Of a stretch of 64,000 nt of DNA, positions 1 through 12,517 are shown in pieces. The position numbers and the translations under genes were made by a program. The DNA is from Massariosphaeria phaeospora (lineage: Eukaryota > Ascomycota > Dothideomycetes > Pleosporales): positions 1,984,001 through 2,048,000 of the forward strand of contig JAADJZ010000003.1 in assembly GCA_011032825.1 (NCBI GenBank), written 5' to 3'. The notes under the pieces are model-generated. The model was not told the DNA's origin and searched no databases. It saw nothing but the letters and a program-made list of their open reading frames with translations. Numbering within the stretch: position 1 is the stretch's first letter; every line of letters begins with the position of its first letter.

Positions 1-1559
1 CGACGCGGCTTACTACGAATACTCGTATTCACTCCGCGTAGCTGGAGCGACGTGATCGTTGTCAGTCAGTGCTCGACGCACATACCCCTTGGGTCTTCGA
101 CAGTAAGATAAAGTAGGAGACACGACACCATGTCTTTCCCCAAAGCATGCTGTCCAGTGTCTAGCAGCCTCGATAAGGACACCTCAACTGGGGCTAGGAG
201 CCATGGCCAATGCCTCGTAGCCGGCTGGTGGGCCCTGGGTGCTGCACTCCACAGCTTCTACGGCTTCCATGGCTTCCATGGCTTCTACAACTAGGGTCAG
301 CTTTGCCGTTGCACTTGGGCCGCAAGCACATACTATAACTGGTCCGATATAGAAGCACTCGGCGAGCCTATGATGGCTCGTGAAGGGCGTGGAGCAATAC
401 TTTGCACGGCTTGGCGGGCAATATACACACCTGCGGGCGGTGGTATCTGACGCTTCCCGAGGTCGTTTTCGCTAGTGGTTGAGTTGATGCAGGTCCGTGG
501 GCGGCGAGCTTACATGGCTGTCGCCTGTCAGATGGTGGCAGCGCAGGTGGGCGGTTCTTTTCTTGTTTGCATTAGCCGGTGCAGATGCTCAGCGCATGTA
601 GCCCGGCCCTGGGGACGGGACGGGGGTTCATAGCTCTACGCTGGTGAACACTGGTGACTGAACAGACGGGCGACGTTCTCCACGGCTCGCTTCATCCTGC
701 TCGTCTGGCTGTGCACCTGCGCTCGTCTGGCCGTGCACGTCTGCCCGGCTGGCCCGCTGACCTCGTCGCGGCGCCCCAAGCGGCCAAGTCTTCACACGTC
801 GCAGCGCGCCACCAGCGACAGCGACCACGACCAGCGGCCTCGACGGCCTCTCCCCATCGCAAGCCCTGGCACTGGGCACTGGGCAGACGCATCCCTCGTA
901 AACGGGCAGGGAGCAGCATCGGCGAGAGCGTGTGCATGCGTTGCCAGAGTTCTGAGTCACGCACCTCGACTCGCGTCCAAGTTCGCTCCCTCCCTACTGC
1001 CCGCTGCTCGCCCCGGCTGGGGATTCGGTACTGCCGCTCCCCCTGCAGCCCTCCTCAAACGACGTTACGATGGGCTTCTGGCGGGATGTGGAGTCGCGCG
1101 GAGGAGTGCCCTGGGGGCCCTGTCCCCCGCATTTCCACCGTCCATCGCCCATCGCCCATCGCGCGCTTGCTCCGGGGCAGAGCTAACGGGGAGAGGCTAA
1201 TCAGCTAGCTGCTCAGGCTTCGACGCTCGAGGCTATAGATATGGGCAACGGCTGGCTCCAGGCTGTGTCTCTCCAGCGCCGCCGTCTCCCTCCATCTCCA
1301 TCTCCGCCGCCGCCGCCGCCGCCAGTCTTCCCAGCGCACGCCTGCTGCCGCCTGCACGCTGACCTTCCTTCGCCGTGGCCCCAGCGCCGGCCCAGCGCCG
1401 CCCTCGGCCGTCTCTGCAGCGCGGCGTTCGTCGACGTTGTCCTGCGCACCGAGCACCGCGCACTGCTGTCTGCTGTCTGCCGTCGCCGCAGACGCCGCAT
1501 GTGGCTGCCCGTCGAGCGTGCAGTGCAGCCGGTCCTGGCGCCGCCCCCGTCCGCCAATC
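1..1559. other. Upstream region of the Zn2Cys6 gene, no gene seen
   Basis: No convincing coding region. The overlapping open frames on both strands between 628 and 1700 are arginine/proline/serine-rich frames of GC-rich, pyrimidine-skewed sequence and carry no recognisable domain. A CCG trinucleotide run lies near 1304-1323 and a small direct repeat (ggcttccat) near 263-290. The part from about 1200 is probably promoter and 5' UTR of the downstream regulator. Confidence 0.5.
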
Positions 1560-3850
1560 ATGGCCGGCGTCACGCCGTCTCCAGATGTTAGTCCCGGGTC
1601 AGCAGCGACGACCAGTGGCCAGTTTCCGCGCGACTCCTTCTGTCTGAATCTGTCCACGCTGCCGGACGCCAGCAACTTTGTAGTTAAATCCGCCCTCAAG
1701 TCGCCGCATCTGCTCGAGTCGCCGAACAGCTTCTACTCCTCCACGGGCGCCCTGAATGGAACCTTCAAGAAGCGGCCGCGCAACATGTCCCAGTCCTCGG
1801 GCACCGACCGCGAGATGTCCAACGACACCACGGCCCCCTCGCAGTCCAATGGCACCGCGCCCACCAGCAACGGCACCGAGCCTCGAGCAAGCAACAAGAA
1901 GCGGCCCAGCACCGACACCATCGACTATCCGCGCCGCCGCGCCACTATTGCGGTACTGCGCCCAGGTTCCGTCTCTCCGCACGTGTTCCAATGATACTGA
2001 CCATCAGCCAGTGCGAAATCTGCCGGTCCAGGAAGTCCCGTTGTGATGGCTCGAGGCCCAAGTGCAGGCTATGCACTGAACTCAACGCCGAGTGCATCTA
2101 CCGAGAGCCGGGCATCAAGCTCGACGCCGGGGACAAGCTGATCCTGGAGCACCTGAACCGCATCGAGGGTCTCCTGCAGAACAATCTTGCCAACGGCTAT
2201 TCCATAGCGACACACTCACCCTCTGCAAGCAACTCCACGAGTGAGGATTTCCTCGCCCGTAGCACCGGCAACCTGGCCGCGCTGGGCATAGTCGCCCCCA
2301 TTAGCGGAATCGGCACGTGGAACAGCACCGCCTCCTCCAATATCTCGACAATGCCAAAGACGCACACGACACCTGCATTGTATCTACTACAGTCCCCAAT
2401 GATTCGCGAGCTGGTATCTCGGCCCTACGACCCCAAGATCCTTCTCCAGCTTGAAATGAATCGGGAACCGATCTGCCTCGGCACATCTCTAGGCCTGGAT
2501 CTAGCCAACACTGGCGCCTACGTCCAAGCTTACTTCGAGCGGGTTAACGTCTTTTATGCATGTGTCAATCCATACACCTGGACGACCTACTACCAGACTG
2601 CTCTTTCCCATGGCTTTCGCGAGGGGCCGGAAAGCTGCATTGTACTACTCGTACTCGCCCTCGGTCACGCTGGAAGTAGTGGAAGTATATCTCATCATTC
2701 TCCCGACAAAGACCCTCCCGGCTTAGCATATTTTGCTGCTGCCTGGATGCTTCTGCCAGGCTTGATGACACGAAACAACATGCTTGCTGCACAATGCCAG
2801 ATTCTTGCAGCTGCATATCTAGTCTACCTAGTCAGGCCAGTGGAAGCCTGGAACGTTCTTTCGGGGGCAAGCATGAAGTTGCAGCTGCTTCTAAGTGCCC
2901 CAGGAAGAATTACGCCTGCCGAGGAGGAATTGAGCAAGAGAGTGTATTGGAACGCAGTCATGATAGAAAGGTGAGCGAGATCTGATCGAGCCCGCGGACA
3001 TCGTCACTAATCTGTATGATGTAGTGACCTCCTAGCCGAACTGGATCTGCCACACTCTGGAATCGCACAATTTGAGGACACTTTTACGTTGCCCACAGGT
3101 TTCGAAGACATCGGCACAGAAGCTCTCGGGAGAGACGAGCTGTGGTACTTCTTGGCTGAGATCGCTCTCCGAAGGCTGCTCAACCGAGTAAGTTCCATGC
3201 TTTATATCCGAACAACTCCGTACTCGAAAGCACCTGCGGCTGCATCAGTCGCACAATTGGACCCACTGGTAGTCGAACTAGACTTTCAGTTGAATCAGTG
3301 GTATGCAGGGCTGCCACCAGCCATGCAGTTTCCACTAGATAGAGTTCCACTCCAAAACCCAGTCCAAACTGTGCTGAGACTACGGTACTTCGCATGCCGT
3401 ACGATTATTTACCGGCCATATGTCCTCTTAGTGCTGCAGGATGAGGGCCTTGCAATGGATTCTAGCGTTCAAGAGAATTGCCACAAGTGCCTCGAGGCTT
3501 GCATACGACAGCTCGAATACATCGGTGCGCATTCCGCTGGCCACCTTCCCTACCTCTTTCAGGGTGCTCTCTCGTAAGTCTGTTGAGTTATTCCAAGTTG
3601 TGCTAATCTGATGGTTTATAGCATCTTCTCGCAAACTCTACTTGTCATGGGCGCTACGATGTCTGCTTCGCTCTCTGCGCTGCTTCCTCCGCCTGCTACG
3701 ATGGACGACATCATCGGCAATGTTGTACATGAAATCGAACGGCTCGCACATCTAGCACCAAGTATTCGTCTTTCGGCTGAGATCATCCGAGAGGCCGAAA
3801 GCAAAAGGCGCATGTGGATCCGCACAGCAGGTCTTAAATTCGAGCCCTGA
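1560..3850 (+). CDS. Zn2Cys6 fungal-specific transcription factor
   Basis: Predicted DNA-binding regulator acting in the nucleus. Four exons: 1560-1952, 2012-2970, 3025-3573 and 3622-3850, with introns of 59, 54 and 48 nt; they sum to 709 residues in one frame. Splicing the first intron joins a basic RRRATIA stretch to the zinc cluster C132-x2-C135-x6-C142-x6-C149-x2-C152-x6-C159, the exact Zn2Cys6 spacing. A short helical linker follows (about 165-190), then a long C-terminal region resembling the middle homology domain of this class, with a conserved-looking RYFACRTIIYRPY segment. The N-terminus is Ser/Thr/Asn-rich with a KKRP basic patch. The start at 1560 has a good context; an in-frame ATG at 1437 would add 41 low-complexity residues. 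Class is certain; target genes are unknown and no pathway cluster is adjacent. Confidence 0.9.
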
Positions 3851-6800
3851 ATGGATGGACATACACCAGCGGCCAATTCATCATCTCGATAACACACACT
3901 TTTAGTCGAGAGCAAGCAGACAAGCCACATGACTAGCCGATCGCTGCCGGTGAAGAGGAGCTGTTTTAGGATGGCTGCATTACAGTATTCTAGGTTCATT
4001 TAGCCTGTCGCCTTCTAGACGCTGTGGGCCGAGAACCTACGACGATACAGTTCTCTCTACCCAGCAAAATTGCACCTCTGTTGAGGCTCGCAGGCAGACT
4101 GAAACTACACATTCAATGCTGCAAGTTTGCTACGCTTAGGACATTCCATGTCTCTGGCGCGGATCAACTTTTGACAGCAGGACCCATTCCATACCCGGTC
4201 GTCTACTGCAGAGATTCCCGTACACTGCATATCGTGGCTGCGACACTCCATGACCTAATCTTACTGTACCTCGCATCCGTTTCGCCCGTTCGCAATGTGC
4301 GCATCGCATCTTGGATTCACAGACCCACCGGCTAATTTTACAGGGATCTAAGAACCCCCCCTCCTCAGTGAGCCCTTTACTGGCACTACCTTGTAACCAC
4401 GGCACTCGCATCTTGGCGAGCGGCCCCAGTACGCAACATGCGAGGAAAGAGAAGAAGGGTGAGGATATGACCAGGCCAGGACGCCAGTAAGCTGGCGGTC
4501 AGGCGGACGATACAGTACAGACTATCCGGGATTCAGTCAGTCCAATAGTACCAACACTTCAAATGAGCTGTTTTGAACAGAGTTTCCCTACGGCACTACG
4601 CTCGCGGCATGAGTCTTTTGTCATTTGTAGAAATATGGTCACGATGTTCAAGCTACACCATGTGGCGTGTACTCGAGATTAGGACGGTTGGGTTCGGCAA
4701 CGAACGGTACAAGGTCTCAGACGGCGACCTGAACGGTACCAATATGTACCATATAGACGAGGTGTGGGATTCCAGGCCAGTACGATGCTATAAAACCTAG
4801 CTATAGGGTCTTCACTACCAAGCATCAAACACGCAAGCAACACGCTAAAATGGCAAGTCTGGTCATCACGCAAACAGTCAGATATCACCTCACACCGGAG
4901 GAACCAGGAAACCGGCATCTAAAAAGACCGTATGAATTTGAACCACTTACATACCTCATACTCGTGCCACCAACACCACAAAGAGCGCTAGCACCGCAAC
5001 ATCTTTCCACTACCCAGCCCTCAGCTCCATCCCGCTCGGATCCCCTCAGCCAACTCTCAATCACTCGACCACGAAATTGATCAACGATGAACGCGGCCGT
5101 AAAGGGGGTTTGCTGCACACCTAAAAGCTGAAGTAAGCAAGCCTAATCATTGATTGGCCAGGTTGACCCCTGGTTCTGCACCCCACAAGCTCCGATTTAT
5201 CCTCTGACCAGGATCAATGGATGTTTGACGTGAGAACGCAGCCATGCATGATGCAGGCAAGGCTTCTGGAAGATTCAGAGAAGGGTTCGGAACAGTGCGG
5301 AGTAAAGTGCTCCGCTGGTCCGGCTAGGGCCTACATGGAGCGTAGCATACATGGACGGGTTGTGTTTGCGGTACGTCGATGGTGTTGACCTGGGAAGGTG
5401 ATGGGAAGGGGAATCTGCTGGACGGGTTTCCGCGCGAGCCTCGATGTTTGATAGCGTCAATAGTGATCTTTAACCGACTGCACATGGCGTTGGAGAGTAG
5501 GCGTCATGAACCTGTGAACTAGGCAAGCGAGTGTAGCATGCACTGCGCTTCTGTGCTGGGAAGTACAGTCAGCTAGACGGTGGGTTCTCCCGTCCCGTTC
5601 GCACCGTCGAAGGAGTGCCTTGTTCTTGGTTGCCTGCATTGTGCATCTACCAGGCCGTTCTGTGCACCGTGTACCTTCTCTTCTTTAGTCAGTGGGAACT
5701 CCGTAGTCGACTGACTACGACTGTCAGACGTGGCCTCGCCGCAACTGCACGTCCGGTAGTCTTGCAGCGTAGTGGGATAATCCGTTCTGGACAGTAGTCG
5801 GGTGCGCATCGGGGGCTAGCAAGACCCATTCCCTGATACCAATATGTCTCCCATGCAGGTGCAGAACTGGACTTAAGTCCGACTGGGGAGTGCCAGTACG
5901 TCAGGGCCAATATGTCTAGCCCGGCCAGCGGCGTAGATAGATGAATCACCTTACTAACTGCCGTTCCAACAGGGTACCCGCCCGTGTATATTGGTCTAGT
6001 AATAGTCCACCTTTTTCAGATTGGCAGACCTAGCGTCAGCAATCAGCCATCTGACCGGGGTTATTTGTTTTCTGGTTGGTGTGCATGCATAGGCCACCTG
6101 TATAGAAGCTCGTGGCTGATTACTTTGCAGCCTTCTAGAAGGACGCCCCACAGCGCCCGCAACGTTCCCGCGCACCCACCATAGATCCGCTGACCTTCAT
6201 CTCGTCTCATCATATCACATCACATACATCTATCAAACGGGCCCGACACGATCCCGAATGCGAATCCTGTCAGCAGCGCCTCCACGCCTCTTGATGCATG
6301 GGACGGTCCTCTGATTTCTTCTAGAAGCTGTGGCGGCGATGAGCGAATACCTGTTTCGAAATCAGATGAGATGAGCTTGGCTTGACATCTGCAACAATAC
6401 GCCTCTTAAGCCCCGCATGACGAGCTATTGGGCGCCGTAGGCTAAGCCTGGCACATAATTTTGTTGTCTACATTCTAACTGAATGTTGCGCTAGAGATGG
6501 CTTGAAGCGTGTCGTACAAAGGATATCACCAGCATCGACTGTGGAGCATGTAGGTCGTATATGCGTATCTAAAAGCAAGATGAGTATCTTGCGTGTAGTG
6601 TGCATAAGGCAGACCACAGTTCAGGGCATGCAGTGTTATCGATTCGTGCGGTGTACTACTAACCTGGAAAATAAAATGTTATCGTACCGGTGATGTTGCT
6701 GCAGGTCGATATGAAATCGGGGAGTATTTACCTGGTAGTTTGAACCCGGCTGCGAACGAGGCGAAACCCCGCCTATGTTTGCAGCCCTTGTGAACCTCAT

Positions 6801-8180
6801 ATATTGGAGCGAAGCGGAACTCTGGGATAGTGTACGGGACAGATGTGCAAATAATAAGACGTCTCAATTTTAGGTTTGAAGGGAGGGGAGCGCATGCTCT
6901 TGACTAATACGGTTAGCCTTGACAATATATATTATCTCATATATTATAGGCTTGCACTTTGCGTGACGTGAGCTCCTTGCATGCGGTATATCTCGCTAGA
7001 CACCAATACTAGGTAGTCGATCTTCGTTCTGACGGATATTGTAGATCCCGGGACTAGGATATCTCAGCCTCGGCTTCTTTCGGAGATGTTGACATCAATA
7101 ACCCAGTCATTGAGTTATTTGTCGAAGGCTGCCTTAAGATCGATTTTGTTTTTGCTAGATGTCTAGGCTGCATCAGTCAGTCTCAAGGGAACATGGATCA
7201 AATCAAGGATACATGCAGACAACCAAGCAATGTGATTTGAGTCAGCTTTTCTTGTCGGACGGAGTGTCCCGTTCAAAGCGAACACAAATGGATGTTCAGC
7301 GCAAGGATGACCTAGTAAACACCATCATCCAAGGGTTGATAAAATATGGGCTCAGGACATGTGTACAGCAATGCTCCGGTTCTTGGATGGGCACCCGACC
7401 AGCTTCACAACATTGGGTATATCGATATGGCCCTATGTCCGCAACATGGGCAGTCAATCTTTACGAAGATTGAAGCAGCCAGACTCGCGTTCGCTCGCTT
7501 AAATGTTATAGTGATGCATTAATTTTGCTCTCACTTCGGGGACTGACGTGCGGGCGAAGTGAGCTAGTCTAAAGTGATCAAGATCCCGATGAGAGCAAAT
7601 CGCTGGCTGGTTAATTAGCAGATGTTCTCTGATTTCGGACACCATAGGGTAAGACGTCCAGGAACGTACCTCGGACCCGAATTGAGGAGAAAGCCCGTAG
7701 CAGAACAGTGACGGTCATGTTCCTCGCTGAACATCCGCGTTTATTCATCAACATTCCGCCTAGTGGCTTCTTTTGACGTTGCTTGGTCGATACTATAGCG
7801 AGTGGTGAGACAGTAGGTTTTTCAACGTCCGTGACGCTGACAGGACCAAATCAGATGAGACTGGTTAGAGAGGGAGAGGAGACAGTAGGTATTAGTATAC
7901 CCTTTTTCTATGTACTGGCATTATTGTAGTATTCGCGACGAATGCTCACAAATTGTATAAACTCTTCGACAGCCACAAACGAGAATTGAAAGGTTTACCA
8001 ACGCATGCAGATATCCTCCATTGAGATTATAGAGGACAATTTGATGTATGCAGTATATGGTTAGCCTGTTTCAAAAGGCCGAAAGAGCACACCCCTTCCA
8101 ACCTCTGCAAGGAAAAACACCATGGGCAACAATGAGATTAGATCCGACTCTAATTAATCTTCTTGGCAAGTTGAACTCCT
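3851..8180. other. 4.3-kb intergenic region, no supported gene apart from one weak candidate
   Basis: Many short open frames on both strands without family resemblance. An imperfect hairpin (cacttcg / cgaagtg arms) lies at about 7530-7562. Base composition is close to that of the flanking genes, so this is not part of the AT-rich block. Apart from the small candidate at 4850 I see nothing I can name; no tRNA-like structure was found. Confidence 0.5.
4850..5080 (+). CDS. Candidate small protein of 76 residues, unsupported by homology
   Basis: A short open frame with a plausible promoter: a TATA-like element (gctataaaacc) near 4787 lies about 60 bp upstream, and the start context CTAAAATGG is favourable. 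The product is proline/threonine-rich towards its end, has no cysteine, signal peptide or membrane segment, and I recognise no family. It may be a chance frame in the long intergenic region; the promoter-like context is the only reason to list it. Confidence 0.18.
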   Translation: MASLVITQTVRYHLTPEEPGNRHLKRPYEFEPLTYLILVPPTPQRALAPQHLSTTQPSAPSRSDPLSQLSITRPRN

Positions 8181-9245
8181 TCACTTTCGGTACCTTGCTA
8201 CTACTTTTCTCCGTTTCTCGAATGCATCTCCAGCTGACGAACCGGTTCCTCGGGGTCCATCTTGGACGGGTCTCTTGCGGCTTCGCTCCAATGACCCTAA
8301 CGAGCCTCCCTTCTTCTGTGTCAACCGCTCGATGCGATCCAGACCGGCTCCGAGGCCTCTCCACTCTTCACCCCCCCAGCCGCCGTTGCGGCTGCCACCA
8401 TTCTTGGCTCGATCTCTCTTACTCTCTGGTGGTAGGCGTACTAAGTTGGATTCTTCGTACTCTCTCCGTTCTGTTTCCTCTCTCCGTTCCTTCTCTGACT
8501 TCGTACGGCGTCCACCAGCCATGATTGTGCTTCCAATACTAGGCTGTGCAATTGGTGCTGCAGACAACTCCGTCGCAACAAACTCATCCAGGGTAGCTGA
8601 CCTGCCTGGCTTGCGTCTTTCCTTTTCTTCACGTCCTTGAGTGGTTGGCATTGTCGTGGGAGTGATCTTCGGTGGCCTGTAGATGCCGTCTTTTGAGGAT
8701 TCGGCACTTCTCTTATCGCCCATCGACTTCTTCGGTACAAATGCGGCAGTTCTAGGTCCATGCGCAGAGTCTCCAACGTCTAGCTCTATCTGCGCGGGCT
8801 CAACTGATCCCATGTCGCTGGCATCCGAATCCCCGTGTCTATGGGCTCTTGATCCTGTTTCCTTAGAACTGGCGGTTTTTTGCTCCATTCTTGCTATATT
8901 TTCCGTCGCGCCAATGAGATTCTCAATCTGATACTTCAAACGGTTTTCCAGTGGTCGGACGCCTTTGTCAAGATATATGCGTAACTCAACGAGCTTCTGG
9001 ACAACGTCATCGTGGGGGCTGAGTGCTTCCTGATCATTTAATGACTGCGACCGTGACCGGATCTTCAGTAGAATGAGGAAAACGAGATTTTGTAAATATG
9101 ACAAGAGCAGATCATTCTTGACATCCAGAAGCGATATGCCGTCTTTGGGTGGGAGTATGTTTCCCGTGGGTAGAACTTCTGTGGCAGACTGAAGTGAGGC
9201 GGTAAGAGTCTCGAGGAGCGACGACAAGGTATTATCCAGTGCCAT
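8181..9245 (-). CDS. LCP5: LCP5/neuroguidin-family U3 snoRNP (SSU processome) protein
   Basis: Single-exon gene of 354 residues. Family knowledge: Lcp5 and neuroguidin carry a Sas10/Utp3/C1D domain and act in the nucleolus in early 18S pre-rRNA processing. In the sequence: the N-terminal helical Sas10/C1D region at about 30-115 (KNDLLLSYLQNLVFLIL and GVRPLENRLKYQIENLI), the diagnostic YRPPKITPTTMP motif at about 190-201, a basic EEKERRKPGRS stretch, an EESNLVRLP motif near 262, and a Gly/Arg/Lys-rich C-terminus ending in RKVVARYRK, likely nucleolar targeting. Length fits the family. The start is the first ATG of the frame, directly before the Sas10 helices. The gene stands alone, over 2 kb from its neighbours. 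Confidence 0.9.
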   Translation of the reverse strand: MALDNTLSSLLETLTASLQSATEVLPTGNILPPKDGISLLDVKNDLLLSYLQNLVFLILLKIRSRSQSLNDQEALSPHDDVVQKLVELRIYLDKGVRPLENRLKYQIENLIGATENIARMEQKTASSKETGSRAHRHGDSDASDMGSVEPAQIELDVGDSAHGPRTAAFVPKKSMGDKRSAESSKDGIYRPPKITPTTMPTTQGREEKERRKPGRSATLDEFVATELSAAPIAQPSIGSTIMAGGRRTKSEKERREETERREYEESNLVRLPPESKRDRAKNGGSRNGGWGGEEWRGLGAGLDRIERLTQKKGGSLGSLERSRKRPVQDGPRGTGSSAGDAFEKRRKVVARYRK

Positions 9246-11290
9246 TATGTCTGATGGTCGTGCGTGGATAGTGTCTCCGCACCCACATCGAAGGAGAAAT
9301 TTTCATTGAGTGCCAAGACCTCGGAAGTATAAGTCGGTCGCTTAGTAAGCTTAGTAAGCAGGTTGGCTAGCCATACAGGGCAGCTTTGCCCGACCACCTT
9401 GTAGAATACTTGAGCCGTCTAATAATACTACAAAGGTAGAGAGAGAGTTTATAGAGCGACCGTACACGACCAATTAATCTCTTAGCCTACCTGGTCTTCC
9501 CATGACAGTCATCATTCATGGCCTCCACACATGATCAACGTGTCGCAAGCATCTTCTTTTAGGTATCAAAAAGCATTCTACAAGGCGTACTTCCCCCAAA
9601 TAATTATGATCATCTAGAGTCTTATCACCTAGTCACACAGTCTAGCCCAACTGTAGCCTGCTGGGGTTTATTGGTTCGGCATTGTTTCCACAAGCACCAC
9701 GGGAAGAAGGTACATATGAGAAAGTGACAGATGTTCAAAACACCGGCACTCTCTTGACCCGACCAACTCAATAACTACTACTTTTCAGCCTACGCTCCTT
9801 ACTTATCACTAGTATTCATTTCCCCTCCGTATTTACCCTGGCCATCATCCCCACCGCCACGACTGCGACCCCTAGCCCTGATCTAGCAAAGCGCCAGTTC
9901 GCTACTAATCGCGGCAGGTTCGGGAATGAACACGACGACACGTACGGCCAGGAGCAGATACTCGGCAGAAGGGTCGATTCGGCCGGCCGCGTCTAGCCTC
10001 CGCCCTGCTCCAAGATGAGGCGGCGTGGGATGACGCCCAACATCGAGCGCGTCGATGAAAACACGGCATATATATTCGCAATGAAAACTGAATGTGTACG
10101 CTGCAAGTACTATCGGTAGGTGCATGATCCAACCAAAGGCCCGCATGATGGCAAAGAGGAGGAAAATTGCAGAGGTGAACATCTTCCAGTGGTACCCAGG
10201 GTCTTTTGGGAGGAGTTTAAGTCGTTCACGTGCTAGAAAGCCAGCATATGAAGTAAGTCCCACTATCCATATACGTATCTACTTCCGACAACCTTGGCTA
10301 CCTATTGCTCTGTAACACTGTATTGGAAAAATAAACAATACATGATGAGCAAAGCTCCTAACATGCAACACGGCTCAAAGGATTTGAGACACTTCACCAC
10401 CGATCCCTGCTTCATCTCCTTTTGAGCTACTCGCCGTGGTTCCACTGGATGGTAGGAGGGCGGTATGCTCATGACCATCGTTGTTCATTCCTTCTATACA
10501 GTTTAGTCGAGTCATTATACCGTACACTATAATTATAGTACTTCTATGTCATATCCCTGGGATAGTACGACGTATGGAGCCGTTGAAACCTCTTCATGCA
10601 CTACTAATAGAACCGGTGCTGTCAACTATGACTCGTTACTGGTGGGCCGAATCTCTAGGTACTAACAAAGTCCATTGCTCTCCTTATAGCCACATAAGCT
10701 ATACTGGCTCTGGCACTATCTGGCCTGATAGTTGATGATAGGGATGTCTCCATCGAAGGGTGTAGCAGAGATGATCATCTCATGTGTGTCTCTACTTTAA
10801 TGCAGTAGAGCTCGACAGTAGCCAGGAGGGTATCTCAACCCATTGTGTCGTACCGTAGTAGTCAATGAAACCATGAACGAATATGCACCAAATGTTTGAT
10901 TTGATTGTTCCCATATCTCGCGAGTATGGGTCTTGCGACGAAGCCTTCTCTGGGGCGTAGAAGCCGCATACCCCATTATTAACATGCCCTGCGTAAGAAG
11001 CCATATGTCCATCTCCGGTCATAGCCGTCTTGTGGTAGAACTGAATTCATTCCAGGGACACGTAACCCATTCCGCGATGCCAGGCTGTTCCCAGAACTCG
11101 ACATCAAATGAAAGTATTGTGGACCATGCAAAGCTCGACAAATATCCGTATCATGCCCATACTGTAACGCCGCCCTAGAAGCAGTGGTAGACGACTCAAG
11201 GATGCTGCAAATTCGGTCCCAAGAGCGACATTCTCCTTTCCGCTAGGGAATCAAAACGGAGTACCCACCTTTTCCTTCTTGGGGAGGACA
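9246..11290. other. Intergenic region with one weak membrane-protein relic
   Basis: No convincing intact gene. A pyrimidine-rich stretch at 9770-9890 and scattered short frames are all I see besides the possible membrane-protein fragment annotated at 9883-10263. Confidence 0.4.
9883..10263 (-). pseudogene. Possible fragment of a fungal integral membrane protein
   Basis: A 126-codon minus-strand frame with one hydrophobic segment of about 35 residues (SAIFLLFAIMRAFGWIMHLP onward), followed by a stretch that loses hydrophobicity and ends without further membrane segments. The pattern (R before a hydrophobic run, then HxPxxxLAA) faintly recalls fungal multi-pass membrane proteins of unknown function in which the motif lies between two helices, but no full domain can be assembled and no upstream exon with good splice sites was found. 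Either a decayed remnant or chance. Confidence 0.2.
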
Positions 11291-12097
11291 TCACTCCAGC
11301 ATTTTGACATCCACCGGATACTTCCTCTTCTCCGCATTGCCCATCCACTCCTTGAGGCGCAGAAGGAAGTGCTCATGGGCTGACTTTCCTGGATGTGCAT
11401 TATGCTCATCCTCGGCAAGCTGCTCCAGCTTGAGGCATGCAATCTCGAGCTTCTCCTCGACGTCCTCGGCCCAGTTGCTGACCTCGCTGACACCACTCTG
11501 GCTCTTGACAGACTCCTCCCGGTGATGCTTGCGCGGGGTCTTGAAAGTGAGGTACTCATCAAGGTTGGGATTGGGAGCGGGCGTGTTGAGCGCAACCGGA
11601 ATAGTACCGCTGGAAGACAAGTTACCTGGCAGGTCAGTAAGTGTAGTCTCGGCCTCAGTGCGCGCGTCGGCCTTGGCGGGTGATGTACCGTCATCTTCGG
11701 CGCCATCGTCGTCGTCCTGATGCCCGCTGACGGATGGCACGACCGATCGAGTGCTGGATCCAGCGTCCGTGGTTGACTGGGCCGTGCGCTGCTCCAGCTT
11801 CAGGCTGGCGAGGCGGTCGCCGATGACGCTGAAGCCGCGGCCGCGAGCAGGCTTGTACACGCTGGGAGCCGGCGAGAAGGCCTCTGGGGTGTTGACCGGA
11901 GGGCTCGGGTACATGTCGTCATAGGCGCTCTCGTTGAGCTGCTCTTGGATCGGCACGAGCATGTGGCCAACCGCGGCGAAGTCCACGGCGGGCGGGCTGT
12001 CGACACCATCCTGAGCCTCAGTGCGCGGCGTAGGGTTCGGCGGAGTAGGGGCGGTGGAAGCAGACGTCATCGACGTGACCTTGTCCAGGGTTGCCAT
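11291..12097 (-). CDS. Acidic, low-complexity protein of unknown function (268 residues)
   Basis: Not recognised. The frame stays open for 268 codons from an ATG in good context (GCAACCATGG-like on the minus strand reads ggcaacc after the start). The product has a Thr/Pro-rich N-terminus, an Asp/Glu run (DDDDGAEDD) in the middle, a TFKTPRKHHREE basic patch, and a predicted C-terminal helical region of about 70 residues (VSNWAEDVEEKLEIACLKLE ... RLKEWMGNAEKRKYP) that looks like a structured, possibly coiled-coil module. No signal peptide. An upstream extension to 12451 would add about 118 residues of Leu/Cys-rich text generated by a CAAGTAG-type microsatellite (12240-12320), so I reject it and place that repeat in the 5' UTR. 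Real gene likely; role unknown. Confidence 0.6.
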   Translation of the reverse strand: MATLDKVTSMTSASTAPTPPNPTPRTEAQDGVDSPPAVDFAAVGHMLVPIQEQLNESAYDDMYPSPPVNTPEAFSPAPSVYKPARGRGFSVIGDRLASLKLEQRTAQSTTDAGSSTRSVVPSVSGHQDDDDGAEDDGTSPAKADARTEAETTLTDLPGNLSSSGTIPVALNTPAPNPNLDEYLTFKTPRKHHREESVKSQSGVSEVSNWAEDVEEKLEIACLKLEQLAEDEHNAHPGKSAHEHFLLRLKEWMGNAEKRKYPVDVKMLE

Positions 12098-12239
12098 CGT
12101 ATGCACGCCTGTTTTGGAGCGGGTTGCGCTTGCTTGTGTGTCGGCGGGTTGGGTGGTGAGAAGGGCGAGGTGGAAGACTGCAGAAGGAGTCGCGCTTGCT
12201 TGCTGGTGCGGGGCGAAGGGAGGAGCGGCTGGCAGGAAA

Positions 12240-12325
12240 CAGAAACCAGAGAGCAGAAGGCAGCAAGCAGAAGGCAGCAAGTAGCAAGTAGCAAGTAGCA
12301 AGTAGCAAGCAGCAAGCAGCAGGAG
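12240..12325. repeat. Short tandem repeat (gcaagta / agcaagcag) in a 5' UTR
   Basis: Imperfect 7- to 10-bp units of the type agcaagtagcaagtagcaag run through this stretch, just upstream of the start codon of the minus-strand unknown gene at 12097. It generates long but meaningless open frames on both strands. Confidence 0.75.
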
Positions 12326-12517
12326 TGCAGCCGTAAGCCGGAAAGTTCCCAGGTTGGCGTGGGCTGCGTTTGCGCAGGAGAGAGCGTGCGCGTGTGGGTT
12401 TTTTTTCTTACGCAGCGCGGTAGCTCTCCAGTGAATGCGGCAAACGCTCAAAGGAAAACACGCTCACAACCAGACGAGCCGCCCATCTCCCAGACGTCGA
12501 GCCTGCAGTCCGCTGCC

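Noticed and set aside
628..1699. Frames of 90-184 codons before the Zn2Cys6 gene
   Set aside because: Present in almost all frames at once in GC-rich sequence; best read as promoter and 5' UTR.
4136..4411. 91-codon minus-strand frame and neighbours at 4024-4335
   Set aside because: Opposing frames with no domain, no promoter-like context and ordinary chance length.
11291..12451. Extended start (386 residues) for the acidic unknown protein
   Set aside because: The extra N-terminus translates a short tandem repeat (Leu/Ala/Cys runs); the ATG at 12097 is more plausible.
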